From Limosilactobacillus fermentum (GTDB taxonomy: Bacteria; Bacillota; Bacilli; Lactobacillales; Lactobacillaceae): a stretch of 64,000 bases of DNA. Under the pieces are notes generated by a model. The model made no database searches. It was not told the origin of the DNA and saw only the letters and a list, made by a program, of their open reading frames with translations. Within the stretch, counting starts at the first letter, position 1; every line of letters starts with the position of its first letter. A program made the position numbers and the translations under genes. The stretch covers positions 444,546 through 508,545 of the forward strand of contig NZ_CP040910.1 of the NCBI RefSeq assembly GCF_013394085.1, written 5' to 3'. Below are positions 36,451-43,591 of this stretch, piece by piece.

Positions 36451-36458
36451 GTTACAAT
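36451..36458 (+). promoter_or_regulatory. Probable -10 region of rapZ-yvcK-whiA
   Basis: GTTACAAT with a preceding TG (TGTGTTACAAT) is an extended -10, 35 bases before the rapZ ATG. A TTGCTA at 36426 is 21 bases away, too far for a standard -35. Confidence 0.5.
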
Positions 36459-36492
36459 AGACGGGTGTTTGAAAAGACGGGAGGGTTTGATA

Positions 36493-37362
36493 ATGGCGGA
36501 ACAATTAGAAGTGGTCATCATCACGGGAATGAGCGGGGCCGGAAAGACGGTGGCCGTCCAATCCTTTGAAGACTTGGGCTACTTTGTCATTGACAACATG
36601 ATTCCTAGCGTGGCCACCAAGTTCGTTGACGCGGTTAAGCAGTCCGGTGAAATTACCCGGATGGCAATGGTGATGGACTCCCGGTCACGGGGATTTTACG
36701 ATCAGGTGGTGCCGTGCGTAGCGCAACTACGGGGGCGTTCTGATCTTACGCTACGGCTCTTATTTTTGGAGGCTACGGACGAGGAGCTAGTTTCGCGTTA
36801 TAAAGAATCGCGCCGGGCCCACCCCTTGAGTCACCAAGATGGTGTTTTACCAGGCATCATGCGGGAGCGCCAGCTGTTAAATGACCTGAAGTCGCAAGCG
36901 GATCTGGTAGTTGATACGACCACCCTGACGCCCCGCCAGCTTAAGCAACGAATTACGGAACGTTTTTCACCGGACGAGGCCCACTCGTTTTACGTTAACG
37001 TGATGTCCTTTGGCTTTAAGTACGGGCTTCCCCTGGACGCTGACTTGGTGATTGACGTCCGGTTTTTACCTAACCCGTATTACATTCCAGACCTAAAGCA
37101 CCAGACGGGGAACGATCCGGCGGTCCAAGCTTACGTAATGGATAATCCGCTGGCCCAAAACTTCTACCAACACTTGTATTCGCTAATTGAAGTCGCCTTG
37201 CCGGGATACATCAAGGAGGGCAAGAGTAGTTTGATAATTGCCATTGGATGTACGGGGGGCCAACACCGGTCAGTAACGATTGCTAACCGGCTGGCCGCTG
37301 ACCTGAAGAATAACCAATACCCAGTTCACGTCCATCACCGTGACGTGGACAAGGCCAACTAA
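36493..37362 (+). CDS. rapZ: RNase adapter/nucleotide-binding protein RapZ
   Basis: A 289-residue P-loop protein of the RapZ/YvcJ family. The N-terminal domain has Walker A TGMSGAGKTVAVQSFEDLGY; the C-terminal domain has SFGFKYGLP, DLVIDVRFLPNPYY and IGCTGGQHRSV. In E. coli RapZ guides RNase E to the sRNA controlling glmS; in Firmicutes YvcJ binds GTP/ATP and affects competence and envelope metabolism. GGGAGGG precedes the ATG at 36493. It leads the conserved rapZ-yvcK-whiA cluster. Confidence 0.95.
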   Translation: MAEQLEVVIITGMSGAGKTVAVQSFEDLGYFVIDNMIPSVATKFVDAVKQSGEITRMAMVMDSRSRGFYDQVVPCVAQLRGRSDLTLRLLFLEATDEELVSRYKESRRAHPLSHQDGVLPGIMRERQLLNDLKSQADLVVDTTTLTPRQLKQRITERFSPDEAHSFYVNVMSFGFKYGLPLDADLVIDVRFLPNPYYIPDLKHQTGNDPAVQAYVMDNPLAQNFYQHLYSLIEVALPGYIKEGKSSLIIAIGCTGGQHRSVTIANRLAADLKNNQYPVHVHHRDVDKAN

Positions 37363-37383
37363 CAGAAAGAAGGAGTCGTTTTG

Positions 37384-38361
37384 ATGCATCATCTCCCGAA
37401 GGTTGTGGTGATTGGTGGCGGGACCGGCCTGCCAATCATTTTACGCGGCCTAAGAGACCATAATGTTGATATTACTGCCATTGTGACCGTTGCTGACGAC
37501 GGGGGCTCATCGGGGATCCTGCGTGATTACGTGAACGTGGTTCCCCCTGGCGACATTCGCAATGCCTTGGTGGCCTTGGCGGAAATGCCCCGGATTGAAA
37601 AGGATATTTTCCAGTACCGCTTCCGGAGTACCGACCAATTTTTGGCGGGGCACGCGATCGGCAATTTAATCATCTCGGCCTTGGCAGAAATGCGGGGCGG
37701 GATTTTTGAGGCCGTCCAAGAACTAGGGATGATGATGAAAATCCATGGTCACATCTACCCGGTTGCCAACGAACCGCTGACTTTAAACGCGGCCTTTGCC
37801 GATGGCCGGGTCATTCGGGGCGAGTCGGAGATTACGGCCGCCCACGGGCAAATCGACCACGTTTGGGTTAGTGACGGGGAACACCACCAGCCAGAAGCGG
37901 TGCCGGAGGTAATCGAGGCCATTATGGACGCCGATCAAATCGTCTTGGGGCCGGGGAGTTTGTTCACCTCGATCCTACCGAACCTGATGATCGAAAACGT
38001 TGGGAGGGCGGTTTGTGAAACCAAGGCAGAGGTGGTCTACATTTGCAACATCATGACCCAAAAGGGGGAGACCGATCACTTCACCGATGCCGACCACGTC
38101 CGGGTTTTAAATAAGCACCTGGGAAAGAACTTTGTCGATACCGTCTTGGTCAACATTCAGCCGGTGCCAAACGACTACATTGACTTTAAGGAGTGGAATG
38201 AGATTTCACAGCCGGTTACCCATGATTTCCGTACCCTGCGGGAAATGGGGTGCCGGGTGATTTCTAGTAACTTTTTGCGCTTGCGCGATAACGGGGCCTT
38301 CCATGATCGCGACAAGGTCGTCGAAGAGCTGATCAACCGGCTCCATGACGTTCATTACTAA
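37384..38361 (+). CDS. yvcK: YvcK/GlmR gluconeogenesis/cell-wall regulator
   Basis: YvcK (GlmR) binds UDP-GlcNAc and stimulates GlmS, steering carbon to the cell wall on gluconeogenic substrates in B. subtilis. The 325-residue protein has [17 protein letters not shown] at the start, [10 protein letters not shown] (near 40), [13 protein letters not shown] and [21 protein letters not shown] precedes the ATG at 37384; a TTG codon just upstream is in frame. It sits 21 bases after rapZ and 17 before whiA. Its target glmS lies at 62031. Confidence 0.95.
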   Translation: MHHLPKVVVIGGGTGLPIILRGLRDHNVDITAIVTVADDGGSSGILRDYVNVVPPGDIRNALVALAEMPRIEKDIFQYRFRSTDQFLAGHAIGNLIISALAEMRGGIFEAVQELGMMMKIHGHIYPVANEPLTLNAAFADGRVIRGESEITAAHGQIDHVWVSDGEHHQPEAVPEVIEAIMDADQIVLGPGSLFTSILPNLMIENVGRAVCETKAEVVYICNIMTQKGETDHFTDADHVRVLNKHLGKNFVDTVLVNIQPVPNDYIDFKEWNEISQPVTHDFRTLREMGCRVISSNFLRLRDNGAFHDRDKVVEELINRLHDVHY

Positions 38362-38378
38362 ACTGAAGGGGAGATTCC

Positions 38379-39317
38379 ATGTCTTACGCTAGCGAAGTGA
38401 AGAAAGAACTCACCGGGATCACGGTACACGAAAAAAACGCCCGGGCCGAATTGATGGCCCTGATCCGGATGAACGGCTCCATTGGGCTGGCTAACCATGC
38501 CATGATTTTAAACGTCCAGACCGAAAGCCCGGCCATCGCCCGGCGGATCTATTCACTGATTAAGCAACTTTACAAGGTAGAAAGTGATATTCTGGTCCGC
38601 AAGAAAATGAAACTCAAAAAGAATAACACCTACGTGGTTCGCTTACGCCACCACGTCCAGGAAATCTTGGGGGACCTGGCCATTTTGGACGGTTTTCAAA
38701 TCAAGGAACGGGTTCCCTTGGACTTGTTGACCGACGACTTGATGATCAGGTCATACTTGCGGGGGGCCTTCTTGGCGGGCGGTTCCGTTAATAACCCGGA
38801 GACGTCGCGCTACCACCTCGAGATCTATTCTTTGTATGAAGAGCACAACGAGATGATCGCTGAAATGATCAACCGCTATGACCTAAACGCCCGCACCACC
38901 AACCGGCGCAGTGGCTACATTGTCTACTTAAAGGAAGCCGAAAAGATCGCGAACTTCTTACAGTTGATCGGGGCAACCACTTCAATGCTCGAATTTGAAA
39001 ACATCCGGATTGTCCGCGACATGCGTAATTCGGTCAACCGGCTGGTTAATTGTGAGAACGCCAATATGGATAAGGTGGCCAATGCCGCCAATCGCCAGGT
39101 GGAAAATATTATGCTGATTGAGGCGACGGTGGGGCTAAGTAGCCTCCCTGAAAAGCTACGTGCCATCGCCGAAACTAGGTTGGCTCACCAGGAAGTAAGT
39201 CTAAAGGAACTGGGGACGTTGGTACCCGGGGGCCCAATTTCAAAGTCGGGGGTCAATCACCGGCTCCGCAAGCTAAATGCCTACGCCGACGAATTGCGGC
39301 AGGGCAAGGCAATCTAA
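38379..39317 (+). CDS. whiA: Sporulation/cell-division regulator WhiA
   Basis: WhiA is a DNA-binding protein with a degenerate LAGLIDADG homing-endonuclease-like fold and a C-terminal helix-turn-helix; in non-sporulating Firmicutes it affects cell division. The 312-residue product has the N-terminal [13 protein letters not shown], the LAGLIDADG-like [19 protein letters not shown], and the HTH region with [22 protein letters not shown] and [18 protein letters not shown] precedes the ATG. It is the last gene of the rapZ-yvcK-whiA cluster and is followed by a bidirectional terminator. Confidence 0.96.
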   Translation: MSYASEVKKELTGITVHEKNARAELMALIRMNGSIGLANHAMILNVQTESPAIARRIYSLIKQLYKVESDILVRKKMKLKKNNTYVVRLRHHVQEILGDLAILDGFQIKERVPLDLLTDDLMIRSYLRGAFLAGGSVNNPETSRYHLEIYSLYEEHNEMIAEMINRYDLNARTTNRRSGYIVYLKEAEKIANFLQLIGATTSMLEFENIRIVRDMRNSVNRLVNCENANMDKVANAANRQVENIMLIEATVGLSSLPEKLRAIAETRLAHQEVSLKELGTLVPGGPISKSGVNHRLRKLNAYADELRQGKAI

Positions 39318-39324
39318 ATAATAA

Positions 39325-39360
39325 ACAAGAGGCTGCGAGGAATTTCTCGCAGCCTCTTGT
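39325..39360. terminator. Bidirectional terminator between whiA and tenA
   Basis: ACAAGAGGCTGCGAGGAA and TTCTCGCAGCCTCTTGT form a long perfect hairpin. It belongs to the group 1 terminator family. Confidence 0.92.
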
Positions 39361-39382
39361 TGTCTTTAAAACTAATGTTCCT

Positions 39383-39433
39383 GCTCTAGCTTGGTCAAAC
39401 GGCCCGTATCGGAGGTTGGGCCGCACGCTTCTT
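39383..39433 (-). repeat. Intergenic hairpin element, copy H (remnant)
   Basis: Only the right part of the element remains: CTCTAGCTTGGTCAAACGGCCCG and GGAGGTTGGGCCGCACGC, matching CTAAGCTTAGTCATACGGCCTGC and GGTTGGTTCCCAC of copy F. It lies between the tenA end and the terminator. Confidence 0.6.
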
Positions 39434-39437
39434 TTGA

Positions 39438-40086
39438 TTACCACCGTTCTTTTTGGTAGGCTATTTGCCAAAAGTGGCTTTCGTAAACGGCGCTGCGCTT
39501 AAAGGCCGTCGCCATTTGGGTTTGCACGTCCGGGGAGCTAGCGGCTGCGGTTTGGTTAACTAGGTCGAGCATTTGGTTAGTTGACGTGGTGAAGTCGTCG
39601 CTAGCATAGGCGTTAAAGAAGGCTTGGTAGAGTGGCTTGGGACTAGTTAACTTGGCCAGGTGGGCGTCAATTTGGGCGTAAAGCCAGTAGCAAGGCAGCA
39701 AGCCGGCCACGGCGGCCTGGGGGTTAACCTCATTGAGCTGGTAATACATGTGGCTAATGTAGGCGTAGGCGGTTGGGGCCGACCGGTGTGGTGGCAAAGT
39801 CAGTAGCGGTGATCCCTAGCTCCGCGTGCATCTTGTCGCGGATGGTGTCTTCACCACTCCCTTCGTTTAGGGCTAACAAGACCTGAGCTTGATCGGCCGG
39901 TAGGTGTTCAGCGATGGCCTCGTGGAGGGCGGCAAAGGCGGTGAGGTAGTGGTGATCTTGGATGAGGTAGTAGCGAAAGGTGTCTTCGGGCAGGGTCCCG
40001 TCGTGCAAGGCGGTGATAAAGGGGTGGTCAAAGCTAGCTTGCCAGGTCGGTAAAACGGCTTGGCGCCACTGGTCGGTGTAGTTCAT
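39438..40086 (-). pseudogene. tenA: Frameshifted tenA (thiaminase II/aminopyrimidine aminohydrolase)
   Basis: Two overlapping reading frames together give a TenA protein of about 215 residues, which salvages thiamin pyrimidine. The first part has the typical TenA start (DQWRQAVLPTWQASFDHPFI) and IQDHHYL; the second has PTAYAYISHMYYQ, LLPCYWLYAQI (the catalytic-cysteine block) and SAVYESHFWQIA. They are joined by one extra base in a run of four C (minus strand; G4 at 39775-39778): removing one restores PVGPTAYAYISHM. GAGAGGAG precedes the ATG at 40086. It could be a recent pseudogene, a slippage-switched gene, or a base-call error. Confidence 0.88.
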
Positions 40087-40147
40087 GGTGAGCTCCTCTC
40101 AATTTAAATTTAGCCCCAGAATAAAAGAGGGGCACCCCGCTGTCAAT

Positions 40148-40188
40148 CAAAAAAGGCACCAAGCAGAAATAAATTCTGCCTAGTGCCT
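40148..40188 (-). terminator. clpP terminator
   Basis: On the minus strand AGGCACTAGGCAGAA and TTCTGCTTGGTGCCT form a long stem, followed by a T run. Confidence 0.93.
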
Positions 40189-40199
40189 AGATGCGGGGG

Positions 40200-40790
40200 T
40201 TACTTCAGATTGTTTGAATCCATAACCCCATCCAACAGGCCGTAATCCACGGCTTCTTGGGCGGTTAAGTAGTGATCCCGTTCAGTATCTTGTTCAACTT
40301 GCTCGAAGCTTTGCCCGGAGTTCTTAGCAAGAATTTCGTTGATCATCTTGCGGGTCTTCAGGATTTCTTCGGCGGCAATTTGGATTTCGGTTTGTTGACC
40401 TTGGGCACCACCGGATGGTTGGTGAATCATCACGGTTGAGTGTGGAAGACCGAACCGCTTCCCCTTGGTCCCGGAGGAAACCAGGACGGATGCCATTGAA
40501 GCAGCCATTCCGATCACGATCGTTTGAACGTCAGACTTGATGAAGTTCATCGTGTCGTAGATTGCCATCCCAGAGGTAACCACCCCACCAGGGGAGTTGA
40601 TGTATAAGTAGATGTCCTTGGTGGAATCTTGGGCGTCCAAGAAGAGCAGTTGGGCAACAATTGAGTTTGCCATGTTGTCTTCAATCGGACCAGATAACAT
40701 GATGATCCGGTCCTTTAAAAGACGGGAGTAAATGTCATAAGCGCGTTCGCCACGGGACGATTGCTCAATGACGGTTGGTACTAAGTTCAT
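40200..40790 (-). CDS. clpP: ATP-dependent Clp protease proteolytic subunit
   Basis: ClpP is the serine-protease tetradecamer that degrades proteins delivered by ClpC/ClpX/ClpE. The 196-residue protein has the full triad at the standard positions: Ser98 ([10 protein letters not shown]), His123 (VMIHQPSG) and Asp172 (TERDHYL). GGAGG lies upstream of the ATG (minus). A perfect CtsR operator overlaps its promoter. It is convergent with the rapZ-yvcK-whiA cluster, a neighbourhood common in lactobacilli. Confidence 0.98.
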   Translation of the reverse strand: MNLVPTVIEQSSRGERAYDIYSRLLKDRIIMLSGPIEDNMANSIVAQLLFLDAQDSTKDIYLYINSPGGVVTSGMAIYDTMNFIKSDVQTIVIGMAASMASVLVSSGTKGKRFGLPHSTVMIHQPSGGAQGQQTEIQIAAEEILKTRKMINEILAKNSGQSFEQVEQDTERDHYLTAQEAVDYGLLDGVMDSNNLK

Positions 40791-40857
40791 TCAGTTGGCC
40801 TCCTTAATTAGCACTAGTTAGTACTGTTTGCTAACTTATGGGGATAGTCTACTCTAT

Positions 40858-40875
40858 AGGTCAAAAAAGGTCAAA
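40858..40875 (-). promoter_or_regulatory. CtsR operator of clpP
   Basis: AGGTCAAAAAAGGTCAAA is a perfect tandem CtsR heptad (GGTCAAA-N3-GGTCAAA). On the minus strand it covers a TTGACC -35, 17 bases before a TAGACT -10, so CtsR would block clpP transcription until heat stress. Confidence 0.95.
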
Positions 40876-41052
40876 TCATTTACCCACTCGTTGGCAAAAG
40901 TTTTTCACCCCATTGGCATGGACCAGGCCCAATTGGGGGCGTTTTCGCAATCTGTCACACCGTTAACATATTGAGAGAATTATTTTTAAATTAACGTGAA
41001 CGGCAAGAAGTAACGAGGTGGGGCCATCCTCGATTAGTTGACACTTGGTGTG
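40876..41052. other. Non-coding spacer upstream of clpP
   Basis: Between the CtsR-controlled promoter and the next terminator I find no open reading frame with a leader. It holds an AT-rich stretch near 40970-41000 and a small hairpin (CGAGG TGGGGCCAT CCTCG, about 41013-41031) without a T run. Nothing else is identifiable. Confidence 0.5.
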
Positions 41053-41085
41053 AAAAAAGTCCGCGAGTAAAGTACTCTCACGGAC
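41053..41085 (-). terminator. Terminator of the 44-codon minus-strand gene
   Basis: On the minus strand GTCCGTGAGAGT and ACTCGCGGAC pair, followed by T6. Confidence 0.85.
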
Positions 41086-41101
41086 TCATGCTAGCTTTTT
41101 A

Positions 41102-41190
41102 AATGTTAGGTAGAAAAAAGGTGGAGATGATCAGCATCTTAACCAGATTTCGGCCATAGAAGGCGGTGCTCCCCCCGGGACAGTCGGCGA
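41102..41190 (-). repeat. Intergenic hairpin element, copy J (degenerate)
   Basis: It retains AATGTTAGGTAGAAAAAAGGTGG and TTTCGGCC.TAGAAGGCGGTGC, recognisable against GAATGTTAGACAGAAAACGTGG and AGGCCGAAGAACGGTGCG. It again lies between the stop codon of a minus-strand gene (41207) and a terminator (41053-41085). Confidence 0.5.
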
Positions 41191-41206
41191 GCCAGATAAT
41201 TAGTGA

Positions 41207-41341
41207 TTAGTCATCCAGGTCTTGGCATAAAAGATCTAATTCAGCGCTGGCGCTTTCGGCAGCCAATTGACTCATTTCTGCTTTGTCATCGCCGTTTTTG
41301 TAAACGTCTAAGGCTGCTAACATCCGTTCGTGTTTCGTCAT
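41207..41341 (-). CDS. Small acidic protein, 44 residues, unknown
   Basis: The product starts MTKHERMLAALDVYKNGDD and ends ELDLLCQDLDD. It is hydrophilic, mostly helical in pattern, acidic at the C-terminus, with no signal or membrane segment. Support comes from an ideal TGGAGGA leader (41350-41356) eight bases before the ATG, a good promoter (TTGCCA-17-TATGAT, 41429-41457 minus) and a terminator. The octamer TGGTCTAG occurs three times around its promoter and start. I do not recognise a family; a small regulator or stress peptide is possible. Confidence 0.7.
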   Translation of the reverse strand: MTKHERMLAALDVYKNGDDKAEMSQLAAESASAELDLLCQDLDD

Positions 41342-41428
41342 GGTCTAGGTCCTCCATAATTATTTAATTGGTTTATGTTTTAAATTGGTTAATGACGAGG
41401 GAATGCCCGTCGTTAATTGACAATACCT

Positions 41429-41457
41429 ATCATATCCCTCAATGGTCTAGTTGGCAA
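41429..41457 (-). promoter_or_regulatory. Promoter of the 44-residue gene
   Basis: On the minus strand TTGCCA (41452-41457), 17 bases, TATGAT (41429-41434). One copy of CTAGACCA (41443-41450) lies inside the spacer, another 43 bases upstream (41500-41507) and a third at the start codon (41341-41348). Confidence 0.75.
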
Positions 41458-41548
41458 GTCCTTTTAATGACCAAATTTAAACAACCGGTTGATATAAATT
41501 GGTCTAGATGCTCGCTTTAGGGGAGGAAAATTAATTTAAAAAAGGGGC

Positions 41549-41577
41549 TTGTCAAAAAGGCGCTGAATGTGTATTAT
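41549..41577 (+). promoter_or_regulatory. Promoter of the tRNA operon
   Basis: TTGTCA (41549-41554), 17 bases, TATTAT (41572-41577), about 57 bases before tRNA-Arg. Confidence 0.75.
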
Positions 41578-41633
41578 TATATACGTTGCTTGATAACAAA
41601 GCAGCGAGGCAAAGAAATGCGCCAAAAGGTAGC

Positions 41634-41705
41634 GCGCCCTTAGTGTAATGGATCGCACGCGAGATTCCGGTTCTCGAGATCGGGGTTCGACTCCCCGGGG
41701 GCGCA
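41634..41705 (+). tRNA. tRNA-Arg (CCG anticodon)
   Basis: A 72-base cloverleaf: acceptor GCGCCCT/GGGGCGC (one G-U pair), anticodon stem CGAGA/TCTCG with loop TTCCGGT (anticodon CCG, codon CGG), T-arm CGGGG TTCGACT CCCCG, discriminator A. CCA is not encoded. CGG is a heavily used arginine codon in the genes of this window. Confidence 0.95.
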
Positions 41706-41722
41706 TTAAAAACGAATATTAT

Positions 41723-41806
41723 GCCCCAGTGGCGGAACTGGCAGACGCGCAACGTTCAGGTCGTTGTATGGGTAACCATGTACAGGTTCGAATCCTGTTT
41801 GGGGCA
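41723..41806 (+). tRNA. tRNA-Leu (CAG anticodon)
   Basis: An 84-base type II tRNA: acceptor GCCCCAG/TTGGGGC, anticodon stem CAACG/CGTTG with loop TTCAGGT (anticodon CAG, codon CUG), a long variable arm (TATGGGTAACCATG), T-arm ACAGG TTCGAAT CCTGT, discriminator A. CCA is not encoded. It follows tRNA-Arg by 17 bases. Confidence 0.95.
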
Positions 41807-41817
41807 CTAAGTTTTAT

Positions 41818-41866
41818 TGTCGTCATTTTCAGGGATGGTTAAATCCTTGGGATGACGGCATTTTTT
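41818..41866 (+). terminator. Terminator of the tRNA operon
   Basis: TGTCGTCAT and ATGACGGCA pair (one G-U) and are followed by T6. Confidence 0.85.
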
Positions 41867-41906
41867 ATTCTTACTGAAAATCAGTCAACATAGTTTTAAA
41901 TCGAAA

Positions 41907-41928
41907 CTGTGGTAAAACTGAGGTAAAA
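41907..41928 (+). repeat. 11-bp tandem repeat downstream of tRNA-Leu
   Basis: CTGTGGTAAAA is followed directly by CTGAGGTAAAA. Small repeats of this kind next to a tRNA 3' end could be integrase arm sites left from a lost element, but no integrase gene or tRNA-end duplication is seen. Confidence 0.5.
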
Positions 41929-41952
41929 ATTTTTGGCATGGGACCATGTGGG

Positions 41953-41980
41953 GAGTTATCGAATTAGATAGCTCTTTTTT
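41953..41980 (+). terminator. Second hairpin terminator downstream of the tRNAs
   Basis: GAGTTATC and GATAGCTC pair around a GAATTA loop, followed by T6. Confidence 0.8.
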
Positions 41981-42046
41981 GTTTGGTCAACTTTGCCGAT
42001 GTGAAGGTGACTAGTGGGCTTAAGGGGACGGCTTTTTTTCAAGGAA

Positions 42047-42082
42047 ATAAAAAATCCCCGCCGCCCAAATGGGGGAGGGGAT
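42047..42082 (-). terminator. Terminator of the 43-residue minus-strand gene
   Basis: On the minus strand ATCCCCTCCCCC and GGGCGGCGGGGAT pair around an ATTT loop, followed by T6. Confidence 0.85.
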
Positions 42083-42093
42083 CATAATTGAAA

Positions 42094-42225
42094 TTACTTT
42101 TCGTCAGCAGGTGCTTCCTTAGCCCACTTACGGATAGCTTCAATCTTCTTTTCTTTTAAAGCCCGCTTGTACTTCGGAGCAATTGGACGCCGGCCTTGAA
42201 CGCCGTGTGGATGTGCTTTGCGCAT
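42094..42225 (-). CDS. Small basic protein, 43 residues, unknown
   Basis: The product begins MRKAHPHGVQGRRPIAPKYK and ends RKWAKEAPADEK; it is strongly basic and has no hydrophobic segment, suggesting an RNA- or ribosome-associated peptide. AAGGAGGC lies eight bases before the ATG and a hairpin terminator follows 11 bases after the stop, giving a complete small transcription unit. It reads away from gap. I cannot name a family. Confidence 0.72.
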   Translation of the reverse strand: MRKAHPHGVQGRRPIAPKYKRALKEKKIEAIRKWAKEAPADEK

Positions 42226-42334
42226 GGTTCATGCCTCCTTTATCTCTCTCGTAAATATTTCAACATTCCGATTATAACGAAAGTCACCTTAAATAGCAAC
42301 CGTCAATCGCCAACGGAAAATCTAGGCGGCATGA

Positions 42335-42389
42335 TTGGACAAGCACAAGTGAAATGGGTACAATGTTGTTTATATTGGTGGTACCCAAT
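42335..42389 (+). promoter_or_regulatory. Promoter and palindrome upstream of gap
   Basis: TTGGAC (42335-42340), 18 bases, TACAAT (42359-42364). The inverted repeat ATTGG-TGGTAC-CCAAT (42374-42389) spans the expected transcription start and could be an operator. No CggR gene lies upstream of gap here. Confidence 0.6.
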
Positions 42390-42496
42390 TTAGGTGAACT
42401 TTGTTAAAAAATGCACGACGATGGCTGTATTTTTTGGCTAATGGTGATACACTTAATGGGTACATGAATTATTTTCCTAAAGGAGGAAATTACAGT

Positions 42497-43510
42497 ATGA
42501 CTGTAAAGATTGGTATTAATGGTTTTGGCCGGATTGGTCGTTTGGCTTTCCGTCGGATTCACGAACTCAACTCTGACGAAATCGAAGTTGTTGCAATCAA
42601 CGACTTGACGACGCCGTCCATGCTGGCTTACTTACTGAAGTACGACTCTACGCACGGCAAGTTCCCTGGTGAAGTTTCTGCTTACGAAGAAGGGATCATT
42701 GTTGACGGTAAGAAGTACCCAGTTTACGCAGAACGCGACGCTAAGAACATTCCGTGGGTTGCAAACGACGGGGTTGACTTTGTCCTTGAATGTACTGGTT
42801 TCTACACTTCTGCTGAAAAGTCCCAAGCACACCTGGATGCTGGTGCTAAGCGGGTTCTGATCTCCGCTCCTGCTGGTAACATTCCTACTGTTGTTCCTGG
42901 GGTTAACCTGGACACGCTGAAGGCTGACGACAAGATCGTTTCTGCAGGTTCCTGCACCACTTCTTGCCTGGCCCCAATGGCTTACTTCCTGAACAAGGAA
43001 TTCGGTCTCAAGGCTGGTACGATGACGACCATCCACGCCTTCACTTCCACGCAAGCTATCCTCGATGGTCCTCGTGGTAAGAAGATGCGTAACAACCGTA
43101 CTGCAAGCACGAACACCATTCCGCACTCTTCTGGTGCTGCCAAGGCCATTGGTCTGGTTATCCCAGAACTGAACGGTAAGCTTTCTGGTCACGCTCAACG
43201 TGTTGGTGTTGTTGACGGTTCCCTGACGGAACTTGTTTCCATCATGGACAAGCACGTTACGGTTGACGAAATCAACGCCGCTATGAAGAAGGCTACGGAA
43301 GGTAACGACGCCTTTGGTTACACTGAAGACCCAATCGTTTCCTCCGACATCATTGGCTCCACTTACGGTTCTGTCTTTGACCCATCTCAAACCGAAATCA
43401 TGGAAGCCGACGATGGTTCCCAATTAGTTAAGACGGTTGCTTGGTACGACAACGAATACGGTTTCACCAGCAACATGATCCGCACCCTGATCCACTTTGC
43501 AAGCCTTTAA
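42497..43510 (+). CDS. gap: Glyceraldehyde-3-phosphate dehydrogenase
   Basis: GAPDH oxidises glyceraldehyde 3-phosphate to 1,3-bisphosphoglycerate with NAD. The 337-residue protein has the NAD loop [13 protein letters not shown] at the start, the catalytic Cys153 in [19 protein letters not shown] and [16 protein letters not shown] at the end. AAAGGAGG lies before the ATG at 42497; longer in-frame readings lack leaders. Codon use is strongly biased (AAC, GAA, CGT, GGT), as expected for a highly expressed gene. pgk follows after a terminator-like hairpin. Confidence 0.98.
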   Translation: MTVKIGINGFGRIGRLAFRRIHELNSDEIEVVAINDLTTPSMLAYLLKYDSTHGKFPGEVSAYEEGIIVDGKKYPVYAERDAKNIPWVANDGVDFVLECTGFYTSAEKSQAHLDAGAKRVLISAPAGNIPTVVPGVNLDTLKADDKIVSAGSCTTSCLAPMAYFLNKEFGLKAGTMTTIHAFTSTQAILDGPRGKKMRNNRTASTNTIPHSSGAAKAIGLVIPELNGKLSGHAQRVGVVDGSLTELVSIMDKHVTVDEINAAMKKATEGNDAFGYTEDPIVSSDIIGSTYGSVFDPSQTEIMEADDGSQLVKTVAWYDNEYGFTSNMIRTLIHFASL

Positions 43511-43538
43511 TTGCAAGCTGAATTAAGGTGATCAAAAA

Positions 43539-43570
43539 GGCGGGAGGAGGCGACTCCCCCGTCTTTTCTT
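43539..43570 (+). terminator. Hairpin between gap and pgk
   Basis: GGCGGGAG and CTCCCCCGTC pair around a GAGGCGA loop, followed by TTTTCTTTT. It lies only 20 bases before the pgk leader, so it may attenuate rather than end transcription. Confidence 0.7.
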
Positions 43571-43591
43571 TTAAATAAGGAGGAAGATTTC

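Noticed and set aside
40801..40835. Second CIRCE-like site upstream of clpP (TTAGCACT ... GCTAAC)
   Set aside because: The spacing and the right half do not fit GAGTGCTAA; the CtsR box explains heat-shock control.
41552..41842. Reading frames on both strands over the tRNA genes
   Set aside because: They overlap complete tRNA-Arg and tRNA-Leu cloverleaves; the frames arise from tRNA sequence.
42196..42393. 65-codon plus-strand frame between the small basic gene and gap
   Set aside because: It has no ribosome-binding site, overlaps the small minus-strand gene's leader, and runs through the gap promoter.
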